This document shows, piece after piece, positions 18,102 through 29,900 of a DNA stretch of 33,114 nt. Position numbers and translations under genes: made by a program. Location of the stretch: NCBI GenBank assembly GCA_037447655.1, contig JBBHKE010000190.1:277617-310730 (forward strand), given 5' to 3'. Below the pieces are notes generated by a model that searched no databases, was not told the DNA's origin, and was given only the letters and a program-made list of their open reading frames with translations. The DNA comes from Zygnema cylindricum. Lineage: Eukaryota > Streptophyta > Zygnematophyceae > Zygnematales > Zygnemataceae. The stretch's first letter is position 1. Each line of letters starts with the position of its first letter.

Positions 18102-18329
18102 ACGGGGTTACGTACGATTTTTCGTACTATTTTCCCTACGATTTCTGTACTTCAGCTGTACGGACACCCATTTTTTGCGATATATATCGCGATAATTTAT
18201 GTTGGTCCCAGTACAATATATCGAGGAGTCTGCTCGATCGATATTCGATACATCGAATATCACAATTATTGTGATATGAATTTAACCGATACCCAACACT
18301 ACCTGTTTCTATTATTTTTCAGTTTGCGA

Positions 18330-18393
18330 CCAATACAATATGGGTCTTAAGGCCATATTGTATGTTTTGCGTACAATAGGCATATTGTATTGG
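18330..18393. repeat. 13-bp perfect inverted repeat with ~38-bp loop
   Basis: ccaatacaatatg (18330-18342) is the reverse complement of catattgtattgg (18381-18393). A further copy of the arm core (catattgtatg) lies in the loop. It is only ~30 bases outside the TIR element. Confidence 0.7.
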
Positions 18394-18849
18394 CCTACTT
18401 TCACCTACTTTTGAACTATGTTTTCAATTAAAGTATCACCGATCTACAAAAAGAAAAATAGCTTTGCATGTTTCAAAGGATTTCAGAAGTTTCAGACGAT
18501 TTCAAACGATGAGGAACAACACGATTTTTTTTTTTTGCCCGTTTCCATCTAGTAGGGATGTTTTTTTTTAAAGGGTCTCGAGAATTCAATGACATTTCAA
18601 GGCGACGAAAACGAGATGCAGCGGAAAAGGCATCTTCTTCAACCATTAACACCATAGGGCTGCTGTACGACTATAATGTCACGCAAAGACATGCGACATC
18701 ACAAGCAGTTACAAAAAAATAAGGTGCGACAACAAAATTTGTTAGACGTTCACAACCATCACAAGCATTGTCTGCAATCGTTACAGACTTAGGGTATGTC
18801 ATCAAGTGTTAAAAGTAAAGGTATTTTTTATCTTTTTTGACCAAAACAA

Positions 18850-19660
18850 GGCTTGCAACTAGAAAACCTTATGTCGTACAATTATTTTTTGATAAACCAT
18901 AGTACAATTTGCGTGATCTTGGAACTTGAAATGTACTACACCTTGTTGTATTGCTCTTTTCGACCCATTGCGATGTCATTGCAACTCATTTTCAAACTTT
19001 ACTTGAAAGCGACTCGAGAGTTTATTTTAGTTAAAGCAACCGTCGAACAACAAATAGGATTATGTTTTTGCACGTATTTTAAAAATTTTAACTATTTTTG
19101 AAAACGCGGAGTACACAAGAAAAAAAATCATTGTTCGTTACCATACTGTACGTAACTTTTTCCGTATAGGGGCCGTGGAAAGGTCTCGAGCAATAGATGC
19201 CATTTCGCCAAAGCGAAGTCCATAAAGGGGGCTCTCTCCCTCTCCCTCTCACACTACCACTTCTATCTCGCACTTCTTGGAATGAAACACGACAATAATG
19301 GTAAAAAATGGAGGAGCTCTAAAATATATTTCTTTTTACTATCTTTGGGCGTAGTTTGATGGAAGGTGTAGTGAGAAAAGACAAAAAAACAAAATCAGAA
19401 AGCCATGGCGGAAAGTTATGGAATTAGTGACGTCGACGTTGTCATTTGTGAGCTTGCCGTAAAAATGACAAAAAACCCTAAACATCTACAATGTCACAAA
19501 AAACTAGACGCCTACAACCATCACAAATTGTATCCACGTTTACAGCCGTCACAATTTAAAGTAACCATTTCGTGCGGAGAATCTTCACTAAAAAACAAAG
19601 TAACAAAACTTAGTTTCGGCAACATGGGAAAATACCCTTAAGTAACGATTTCGTTTTTAC
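18850..19660 (+). repeat. Dispersed repeat, copy 1 (second copy at 31880-32530)
   Basis: Several ordered blocks match the right end of the window in the same orientation: cgacccattg..gtcat..caactcat, acaaataggaaaaa-type words, gacaataatgg / gacaatattgg, ttttactatcttt, agccatggcggaaagtt / agccatggcagaaagtt, and a tail rich in tcacaa. A 78-codon frame at 19405-19641 begins at the shared atgg, but the second copy does not keep it open, so I do not call it a gene. Class unknown; probably a transposon. Confidence 0.55.
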
Positions 19661-19864
19661 GCGTTGGGACACTTGAAAACCGTGTACGGAGAATCTTCGC
19701 TACAATACAAAGCAACTTTGCTAAGTTCCGATTAAATGAGGAGACAACCTTAGGTTGGACTTCCATTAGCGAAAAAAGTAAGGTTGTTTAGAGGGCTTCG
19801 TACGCTTTCGTACAATTTCGAACCATTTTTTTTTTTTAGAGAAACATCTTAATTAGAGGTCAAT

Positions 19865-20560
19865 GAAGATTCTCAAATCTTGTTAACGTAAACCTTCTAA
19901 TTTGTCAGCTTTTTCGCATCCACCGCGCAATCGCTTAAACCATCCATTTTGTGCCTAACGTCCTCACAAGGACACTAACCACACAGTGGATGTGTATTAT
20001 TGGTACACTTGGAAAACTATGACAATATCGACTGTGAACAAGCGATGACAACCTTACATGTAGTAGAGGTTATGTGCCTTCAGAGAAGATATCGACGGTG
20101 AACGAGCGATGACAACCTTACACGTCGTATAGACCATGCGCCTTCCGACAGGGTGGATGCAAATCCACCAAAACTCCACGATAAAATCCTTGGCGCATGA
20201 TATTTTTTGACGCTCCTTTTACCATCGTCTGACTTTCGTGGAAGGGATTTATGGTTTTAAAACATTACGACAAATTTCATAGATATGTAAATTAAACAGT
20301 TGCTTACAACAAATCTTGAGTATTGTCCCACCTTGCATATATTTGGTTCAAATTTTGCATTTGAAAAATCTTTGACAATTTTTAACGTTTGAACACAAAC
20401 CTATACGGTACCAATATAAACTAAACGCGTAGGTGAAAGGTTGTTTACTAGCACAACCTAATGGTCATGTAGCATAATATCACTTTCACTAAACGTGTTC
20501 ATACGTTTACTAAGACAACCTAATGGATTCGAGGCCTTAAGTATATGATGGTTGTAAACA
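19865..20560 (+). repeat. Diverged direct copy of the 16370-17060 block
   Basis: Ordered shared words (gaagattctc, gtcctca..aggacact, attattgg..cacttg, tttgacgc/tgtgacgc, ggtaccaat, aaacgtgttc) occur in the same orientation as at 16370-17060. Divergence is high. The pair could be the ends of one old element of about 4 kb or two independent insertions. Confidence 0.4.
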
Positions 20561-21489
20561 CAACGTATTTAGTGACGATTCAATGTTGAATACATCCATT
20601 TTTTTGTGACTTTGTAGGCAAAGTTTTATGTGACATTGCAAATGCTTAGAACACAAAATGTGGTTCCCAAATTACTCCGCACACGTGTGACTCCCGCCCG
20701 AATCTTTATGGAGAACAATGCACAGATCTCGAACTGCCTACAATGGCCTCGATATTAATTCAATATTCAACACTACTGTAGCGTTAACCATTTAGTAGGA
20801 TTATTGAATTAACTGCACGAATTGCAGCGTGCATCGTTGCTGATTTTGGGCCACTTATACTTGTAAAAACTAATTAGTGATTTCGGGTCAAAAAAAATCG
20901 CCCTCGAAAAAAGTGATTATCGCTTTTAGCGGTAAGCAAAATAAGTTATTCCCAGTGTACCATTTTGCATAAGAGACGGCAAAAATCGAGTGGATGATTT
21001 ATAATCCACGTATCTACCCGATCAACAGTGAACTAAAGTACGGTAGACATTATGGAAAATCAGAATTGTCAAATAGTAACAGAATTGGGTAAAATGTTTT
21101 GAAAACTGGATGACTTTCTTGCGCCGGCTTGGAGCCATCCTACTGCCATTCAGTTCTCATGATCAATTTTGCGATCGATATGGTATGTTCTAAATTCTCA
21201 TTAATACTAATATATCCTTACCGTTAACAACGACGGGCAGTATCCCATTTCCATACAAATTGTAGAGGGTCCAGCTTGCGCTGACCCAACCACTGTAAAT
21301 TTTTGAAAAATTCTTGACGACTATTTGCACTCGTACAAAAAACCTATCTTTCCTTTGTAAATTTGCCGAGTACTGGTGTTTATGGTTTTCACACATCGTA
21401 ATCACCATTTGATGTGCTAATGTACATCATTCTTGAATAGTTTCACAAAAAAAAAAGAAAAAAAAGTCTAACAAAAAAAGTTCTCTCCA
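20561..21489. other. AT-rich interval without recognised features
   Basis: No gene, RNA or clear repeat was seen. It ends with A-rich runs around 21447-21480 immediately before the truncated non-LTR element. Confidence 0.4.
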
Positions 21490-23545
21490 AGATAGTCAAC
21501 TACAAGCAGCCTTTCCTTCTCGGCCGATGGTGATCTCATTCCTCTCTCCTCTGCTACTGGCACTCGCCAAGGCGACCCTCTCGGCGGACCTTTGTTCGCC
21601 CTCGCCCATTACCGGGCCCTTCATGCCTCCGTAGCCGCATTCCCTTCTTGCCTTTTCCCTTCGGTCGCAGATGATACGCACATTATTGGGCCCATGGAAT
21701 AAGTCGTGTTGGCATATGATTTTTTCAAGGAACGTTTAGCCGAACTCAACCTTTCAGTCTAACCGTCGAAGTGTGTTATTTAGTCTCCTCGGGATATTTC
21801 ACTTTCGTTTACTCCCCCTCTTGGTTATCAAACCCCTTCTCCCCCCGATGGCATTCGGGTGCTTGGTTGCCCCATTGGTTTGGATACTTCCGTGACCCAA
21901 TTCCTTCATGATGCTTTACAGACCGATCTGGCCCAAGTGGACGATCTTCCTCACCTTCCCGATCCCCAAGTAGCTTTTGCTATGTTAACCAAGTGTTTTC
22001 CCCACCGCCCTTCTTACCTTACTCGTACTTCCCCTCCCACTCCGACATTTATCTCCTCTCTCTCGGCTTTTGACGATCACCTCATGGATGTCTTCCACAC
22101 TGTGTTAGGTAGTGGGGCATTTGATCGCGAGTCTGGGCTGTCGGCCCGCATTCAGGCATCCCTCCCTGTCTCTACTGGGGGGTTGGGTATATTATCCACT
22201 GCTCGTGTTTCTCTCGCTGCTTACTTGGGAAGTTGGTGTTTTATTGCCTCCACTCTTGTTTCCCGTTTCTTGGCTAGGGACACCCCTGTTCTAGCTACTG
22301 TTATCCCCCGAATTTTAGAAGGTGTGTTGCCTTCCAACTATCTCTATTGGACGCGTCACGTTCTCTTCCTCTCCATGCCCTAGTCGATGTGCCAATTTTC
22401 TCCACCCTTGTTACAAAATGTGTTGAGCGTGTCTAGGAATTGATTTCTGATCGGGTTGTCGCCGACATTAAATCCGACCTTTTTAAGGCGCTTCCCTCTA
22501 ATTCTTCGCATGCCCGTCTTCTCTCTTGTGGTGGACCTGATTTTGGGTCTTGGCTTTTGGCTACACCGATTTTTTCCACTCTCTGATTCTCACCGGCTCA
22601 GTTCACCACCGCCCTCTGGTTTCGCCTTGGCCTCCCCCATCCTCCTTTACTTGGCTCTCTTGTTTGTGCTTGTGGTCGCGTTTTGGGGCCCGATGGTGTC
22701 CACTTGCTTTGTTGCTCCCATGGGGGAGATTTGATCCAGGCGGAAGACACTATTCGCGATGCCGTTGCGACTATCGCTTCAGAGGGGGAATTTTCTATGC
22801 GTCGAGAGGTTTCTCATATTATTCCCAAGCGTCGGATCGATGTTGTTCTGCATGGTGGTGCCCGTCGCATCTTCGGTGATATTGTTTTGGCGAACCCTAC
22901 TTCAGCTACAGCTGTTGGTTAGGCGGCTCGACATGTTGGGGTAGCGGCTCGTGATGCTGCTAAGGTGAAAAAGCGTGATTATGCCCACCGGTACCCTATG
23001 GATGACTTTATTCCAATGGCGGTCGAGATCTTTGGTTGTCTGGGTGTTGTAATGGACGAGTTTCTCCGTACTTGCGCTCGACGCGCTTTCGAGCGCCGAG
23101 GACCTGAGAGCCCTCCTCCTTCGGTCCTTACTTCTTTTTATCGTCAACGCTTATCTGTGGCTTTACAACGAGTGCAAGCTTCTATTCTCCTCCGATTGGC
23201 TGTTACGGCTATGGATCGTCGTCGGGTCCCGAAACTCCCTCAACGTGCTCCCCCGGGATAGGGGGACTTACGGGGTTGCTTTTCGAAATTATTTAATTGG
23301 GTGGGGTTGGGGTTGTAGTTTTGGTTTTGTCAGTTGCCGTGCTTTTCATTTTGCGTTTGGGTGCCTTTATTTTCCTTGTTGTTTTCTTTTTGTTTTTGTT
23401 GTGTTGTTATTTTATTCCCCTGCTAGTAGTTTTTCAGTTTCGGCCATGCCACCCTTTTTGTACCCTCGGACTCAGATGGTTTACCATCGTGCTTTTTAAT
23501 TTATCCTGCATCGGATATAAAAAAAGAAGACAAAAAAAAACCAAG
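21490..23545 (+). pseudogene. 5'-truncated non-LTR retrotransposon: reverse transcriptase, zinc motif and possible restriction-like endonuclease
   Basis: The frame enters in the middle of an RT domain: TGTRQGDPLGGPLF (about 21553-21594) is RT motif 4-like and ADDTHIIG (21667-21690) is the catalytic DD motif. The frame then carries TAA 21700-21702 and further stops before 21859, runs open to 22383, and shifts near 22375. The later part has a Cys/His cluster (CACGRVLGPDGVHLLCC, about 22670-22720), then RRIDVVLHGGARRIFGDIVL, resembling the zinc finger plus PD-(D/E)XK-type endonuclease order of R2-like elements. The last conserved frame ends at TAG 23259-23261. The 3' side ends in an A-rich tail near 23515-23545. 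GC content is higher than in its neighbours. Class assignment rests on motif order. Confidence 0.75.
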
Positions 23546-23995
23546 GGAGAGAAAAGAAAATGAGACAACTAAGACAACATTGACAGATAAGAAGGGTTAT
23601 AGGGACTTCACCATCAAAACAAAAAGTGATAAAAATAAAGTCAACTCTCTTCACAACTATTCACATTGATAATTACAAAGTAGTCTCCAAAACATAATAC
23701 AAATGTGCAAACTATAACCAAGTCGCGCTAATATTGACGGTAAAAAATGGCAAGATTTACACAAAACTAAACTGCACACTAAAGGTAAATCTAAGAACGA
23801 TGTAAAAAACAAAAATTATTTATATATTAATGAACAGAAAGACATCCTTACTATTTCACAATGTGAAAAATAATTTCACAATTTGAAATATTTACACGCA
23901 CATGCTCTTAAATGAGAAGAATTTTGAAATTTCAAATTCAAATTCAAGAAAACCCAAAAAATAAAGGGGATATAATTTGCATTTACAGAAATGGT
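23546..23995 (-). other. Probable 3' UTR and downstream region of the BCKDH E1-alpha gene
   Basis: AT-rich and without ORFs of interest. It lies between the E1-alpha stop codon and the A-rich tail of the non-LTR element, so the two are tail to tail. Several AT-rich words could serve as polyadenylation signals, but none stands out. Confidence 0.4.
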
Positions 23996-26900
23996 TTATG
24001 TGTCCAGCGGAACATCTTTCGGAAACTTTTCTGGATGACTTTTTACAATATTTCGAACCATTTTTTCTTGAAGAATCAAATTTGGGGGAATTTTGTCGTA
24101 AACATCAGTAAAAAGATCCGAGAGAGGAGGCTTATTTTGCTTTTCGGCATCTTCTAAAGCCGCAATTACCTGTAAATAAAGAAAATAAAAAAAATTACAA
24201 GGACACTACAACAAATAAAGGCTATTTCATATATTTGGGACAAATTTCGACAACATACAAAATTTAACAAGGAGAAATCCTCCTCCCCTCTCCCCCCCTT
24301 TTTTTTATCACTGATTCCGTTTCTTTTTTTTGTTTATATATAATTCATAACAATAATATATATTTGTCCAAAAAATACAATTTGACAATTTAGTTTAATT
24401 TCAAAAAATACCAAGAATCGAAACAAAAGAAAAATTCCACCTGCAACAAAAAGGAAAAAAGAACAAATAAAACCAAATCCGAACGAATCAACTTCAATCA
24501 AAACCAAACCAAACAAACAAAAAAAATCATTTTACCTCCTCCCTCGCTTTCTTTTTTTCGGTTTTTTCCTCTTCTTCACTCCACCAATCACGCGATTTCA
24601 AAAAAGATCGAAATCGAGTGAGGGGATCCCTTTGGGTTTGCCAGTGATTGATTTCCGCAGACCCACGATATCGGGACGAATCGTCAGAGGTCGAATGATG
24701 ACCGACTCGATAGGTTAGAAACTGCCAAAAAAGGGAGAGGGAGAGGGAGAGGGGGAGGGGGAGGGGGAGGGAGAGGAGGGGAGAGGAAGGGGAGAGAAGA
24801 ATAGTTAGGAGGCCGAGAGAAAAGGGCAAAGGCTGAGGGTCGAGCGAGAAATAAAAGAGGAGAGAGAGGGGAGAGAGAGAGGGGAGGGAGAGAAAGGAGA
24901 GGGAGGAAGAGAGAGGGAGAGAAGGAGAAAGAGGGAGAGAGAGGAGAGAGGGATAGGAGGGAGAGAGAGAGAGGGGAGAGAGATATATTTTTCGCCCACC
25001 TCAATCAGCACAGGGCAGTTTCCGCTAACTGCCAAATTTCTGGCGCGTGTGACAGCTGTGAATACTGCCAAAGCATCATTTCCGTCCACTCGGAGGCTCG
25101 CGATTCCGTAGGCCGACCCCCGCCCCGCAATTCCGTCTCCTGGGAAAAAGACAAGAAAAGATATCAAATATAAGAAGAAGAAATAAAGAAAAAAAGGAGG
25201 GACAGCCAGGGGTTAAGAGGGAGGGGGAGTGGGAGGGGAGGCAGAGGAGGAGAGCAAGGGAGGGAAAGAGGGAGGGAGAGGGGGAGGGGGAGGGGGGAGG
25301 AGAAGCAGGGATATGAGAGTGTTTATCATGTGAAAGTAGATTATTTCAGAATGTTTTCTTATGAAGAACAGATATTAGAACTCAAAAATAATATGAAAAT
25401 TAGGGTGCCTTTGTCTCTTAAATTTGTTATCCTTTGTAAGGTGTGGTTATTCCTAAGAGAAAGGGACAAAAGGGTGAAATTATTGCTAAGGGGACAGGGA
25501 CAAAAATGTGCAATTAGGCCGAAGGGAACAGGACAAAAAGGTATAGAAAAATGACTTTTTGTGTTGGTTTTCTTGGTTTTTCAGTGTTTTGAGTAGAAAT
25601 AGCTTGAGGAATAGGACAAAAAGGTGCAACTAGTCCTAAAGGAATATGACAGGAAGGTAGAAAAGTGAGGTTGTCACAGAAATTGATGATGAGATACACG
25701 TCCTACACCTTCCATTGCCAGTAGAAATTCGACCAAAGATTTTCTTTTACCCAAATCATAAAATATTGCTAATAAAAAAAATTAAGTAGGAGGCCCGAAG
25801 TTATCCACGTCTTCCGACCATCATTTAGTGTACACCTTACATCGCAGTTAGTGTTAAACATTATCACTTTATAGCTGATTTAGTACTAACTGCACTAATT
25901 TATGTTTTGCCAACAGGCTCATTAAAACAAAAAAATGTTATTAACACTGAACCACTTAAACAATACTGTTATTAACACTGATTTATTGAAAATTGGGTTA
26001 TTTCAACAGCGACTGTAAGTCATAGTTAATACTATTATTAGTTTAACATTAATGTTCACTGACTCTAATAGTGATTTAAGGTGTAGTCAATACAATATTG
26101 CTTTCGCAAAAATAATTCACTAACTCTAATAGCTGTGAAAGATATAGTGCTAAACAAGATAAAAAAAAGAACAAGTATGAGCGACAACCATTGAACTAGA
26201 AAAAATAATTAGAGTACAAATAGGTAAGACGTGACAAATGTAGGATATACATGTGAAAATATAAAGAGGTAGGATAAAAACAGGGTAAGAAAATGAGGTA
26301 AGCTACATGGAGAAAATGTTGATGAGTGGCAAATTTGTATGGATTATTGGTCACAATTGTGTTTTATAATTAAAAAAAGAAGGAACACTGTTATTTTGTC
26401 AACTTTTAATCGACAAAACCCTAAAAAACCAGAATCATGACACCTTTCATATTCGTTATTCTAGAAATTTGGAACCTATGAATGCAGGGCAAATGATGGT
26501 ATTTTCAAAAATAACTTTTGACATAATAGTTTTGTGATTTTGAATATTTTTTTTTGCATTTTGGTTATTTTGTGGTATGTTATAGATTCTTTTCCGTTTT
26601 TCTTTTCGAGGGAAACTTCACTAACCATCGGTATTTAAAACAATCACTCCAATTTGAGAGCAAATTTCTTGACCCGAAATCATAAATTTGTGTTAATAAG
26701 ACAATTTAGTTAAGTGGCCCATACAATAAGCCACGTTGTAAAACTTATATTAATGTGGTTAATTTTACTAAGAGCGTTAACACTAATAATAAACTAACTT
26801 GAATTGCCATTTTAATTTCATTTTTTCCATTGTTCAGAAAGCTCCCCTTATTTTTTCCCCTCCCCAAAACAGCACGTGTTCTACAATGATTTTTTTTGGG

Positions 26901-29900
26901 ATGTTTAGAGAAAAAAACAATAGTGGGGGCTTTTTCTTCCATGTTTTTATATTTGTTTTTTAGGGTTTCTAATACAAGAACAAGATTTCCTTAGAATTTA
27001 AAAAGAATCTTGCGACGTACTTTTCTTAAAAAATATTTCTCTTGAAAAAAAAAAAAAAAAACCTCAATATCCCAGGTTACACTTTTCTTAAAATAAAATA
27101 GAGTAAAATAAAATACCTTTATATTGTTCTTTTGTGGGAGTGGAAATTGCCCATCCGTTATTTCGACACAAAAATAAAACGGGAGTTTGCAAAACGGCCG
27201 CAAAATTTAACGCCGCATGGAAATCCCCCTAAAAAGAAGAAAAAGAAGGAACAAACAAAATAAAGCTTAGACAGGACAAAAAAACCAAGGAAAAACATGA
27301 AAACAAACACCCAAGAAAAACAACAAAAAAAAAGGAAAGAAGGGCGCACCTAGAATAAAAGCCGCGAACACACAAGAAAAGAAAAAAAAGAAAAAAAAAT
27401 GCGAATTTCAAGACAACACCAAAAAATCCTGCAAAATTAAGAAACAACTTGGGAAAAAAAACCCAGCAAATTCATGAATAAAATAAATAAATAAATAGAA
27501 ATAGCAAACCTCACTCGCAGCCCCCTCCCCAAAAAAGGCCACGGAGCATCCTCCCCCCCCCCCTGTTTTGAGGGCATAGGCAGCCCCTACAGCGTGGGGG
27601 AGCTGGGTCCTGAATAAAGAGACAGAGAAGGGAGGGAGGGAGGGAGGGAGAGAGAGGGAGAGGGGAGGAAAAGAGGGAGAGGAGAAAACAAAACGCAGAA
27701 GAAAAAAGGAGAGGAGCAATAGTGGGGGAGAGAGAGGGGGGAGAGAGAATGAGAGAGAGAGGAGAGGAGAGGGGGGATAAGGGAGGGAAAGAGAGAGAGA
27801 GGGGGTAGAGAGAGGGAGAGGGGGAGAGAGGGAGAGAGAGAGGGAGAGGGGAGAGAGAGAGAGGGAGAGAGAGGGCGAGAGAGAATAGAAAATAAACATG
27901 AGAATGAGACGAAACTGAAAAAAAAATGCCAGAGCTAATATAAAAAACTTTAGTTCAACTGACAAAAGAAAATGATGATTTTTTTTTTTAAATAATTTAA
28001 AATCAACCAAATGATAAAAAAATTGACTTCAATCTCTATTGCAAAATTATAATATTACTTCAGAAAAGTCGGTATCATTAAAAATAAAGGGGGTTACTAT
28101 CAAATAATGCAAAAAAAAAACATCAAGATATAAATTGAATTTACAATTCCATTTTTTTTTTACATTATTTTTTTTTACTTCCCCTCCCCTCCCCTCCCCT
28201 CCCTCCCTCCCAAACATTCAAACTCGAAAAAATGCAAATTTCCACCGGCCTATTATGACGTAACACTTTTTCTTCGTATTTTTTCTTTCTTTCTTGTTTA
28301 TTCATTCATTCTTTTTTTATTTTATTTCGTTCTTGTTTATTTTTCTCTCTTCTTTTTCTTTCTTTCTTGTTTGTCCTTTAGTCCTTATTTTTTCTTTCTT
28401 TTTTTCCTTTATTTCTTTATTTTACTATCGCATTCTTAATCCATTTTGAGACCCAGAAACGCTTACAAAACATTCATTCCCAAAAAAAATTGCGGGAAGT
28501 AAAACCCTAAAACCAGAACTTCAACGAAAACACTTGAGTTTTTATTTTTCTTCTTTTCCTTTTCCTTTCCTTTTGCTTTTCCTTCTTCTCCTATTCCTTC
28601 TCCTTTCCCAGTACTTAAATGATTATTCATTAGCGTTTTTTTAACCTTCAAACAAAAACACTTCTTATCTTTCCCTTCCCTTTTTCCACTACCTTCCCCT
28701 TCCCCCTTCCCTTTTCCACTGCCTTCCCCTTCCCTTTCCCCTTTTCCACTCCCTTACCTTTCCCCATCCCTTTCCCCTTTTCCACTCCCTTCCCTTCCGA
28801 AAAAAACAATAGTGGGGGCTTTTTCTTCCATGTTTTTATATTTGTTTTTTAGGGTTTCTAATACAAGAACAAGATTTCCTTAGAATTTAAAAAGAATCTT
28901 GCGACGTACTTTTCTTAAAAAATATTTCTCTTGAAAAAAAAAAAAAAAAAACCTCAATATCCCAGGTTACACTTTTCTTAAAATAAAATAGAGTAAAATA
29001 AAATACCTTTATATTGTTCTTTTGTGGGAGTGGAAATTGCCCATCCGTTATTTCGACACAAAAATAAAACGGGGAGTTTGCAAAACGGCCGCAAAATTTA
29101 ACGCCGCATGGAAATCCCCCTAAAAAGAAGAAAAAGAAGGAACAAACAAAATAAAGCTTAGACAGGACAAAAAAACCAAGGAAAAACATGAAAACAAACA
29201 CCCAAGAAAAACAACAAAAAAAAAGGAAAGAAGGGCGCACCTAGAATAAAAGCCGCGAACACACAAGAAAAGAAAAAAAAGAAAAAAAAATGCGAATTTC
29301 AAGACAACACCAAAAAATCCTGCAAAATTAAGAAACAACTTGGGAAAAAAAACCCAGCAAATTCATGAATAAAATAAATAAATAAATAGAAATAGCAAAC
29401 CTCACTCGCAGCCCCCTCCCCAAAAAAGGCCACGGAGCATCCTCCCCCCCCCCCTGTTTTGAGGGCATAGGCAGCCCCTACAGCGTGGGGGAGCTGGGTC
29501 CTGAATAAAGAGACAGAGAAGGGAGGGAGGGAGGGAGGGAGAGAGAGGGAGAGGGGAGGAAAAGAGGGAGAGGAGAAAACAAAACGCAGAAGAAAAAAGG
29601 AGAGGAGCAATAGTGGGGGAGAGAGAGGGGGGGAGAGAGAATGAGAGAGAGAGGGAGAGGAGAGGGGGGATAAGGGAGGGAAAGAGAGAGAGAGGGGGTA
29701 GAGAGAGGGAGAGGGGGAGAGAGGGAGAGAGAGAGGGAGAGGGGAGAGAGAGAGAGGGAGAGAGAGGGCGAGAGAGAATAGAAAATAAACATGAGAATGA
29801 GACGAAACTGAAAAAAAAATGCCAGAGCTAATATAAAAAACTTTAGTTCAACTGACAAAAGAAAATGATGATTTTTTTTTTTAAATAATTTAAAATCAAC

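Larger units (their letters stand above)
17854..18301. mobile_element. TIR-bounded element of ~448 bp, possible hAT-like MITE
   Basis: A perfect 15-bp terminal inverted repeat (tagtgttgggtatcg at 17854-17868, cgatacccaacacta at 18287-18301) encloses a sequence with many nested ATCGAT/ATATCG palindromes. There is no transposase frame. I could not find a matching target duplication on the flanks, so the superfamily is uncertain. The C/G palindrome at 18028-18101 lies inside. Confidence 0.55.
26912..28210 (-). repeat. Duplicated block in the BCKDH E1-alpha gene, copy B (3' side, intact exons)
   Basis: About 1.30 kb, nearly identical to 28800-30104 in the same orientation. It holds exon 27609-27510, exon 27228-27117 and their flanking intron sequence, from aacaatagtgggggc to a (cccct)n tract. 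Differences I found are homopolymer or short-repeat lengths only. Confidence 0.9.

Noticed and set aside
17926-18195. Frame encoding poly-Pro and poly-Gly
   Set aside because: Direct translation of the C31/G28 palindrome.
19405-19641. 78-codon frame starting MAESYGISDVDVV
   Set aside because: It lies in a dispersed repeat. The second copy at 32.3 kb keeps the ATG context but not an open frame, and no domain is visible.
27510-27609. Loss-of-function substitution in the ThDP motif (GEG instead of GDG)
   Set aside because: GEGAASE is, to my knowledge, a normal form of the motif in eukaryotic E1-alpha proteins, including animal ones, so it is not evidence of inactivation.
27408-28010. 200-codon minus-strand frame in the duplicated block
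   Set aside because: Mostly (CT)n intron sequence read through an acceptor. Only the 33 codons of exon 27609-27510 are real.
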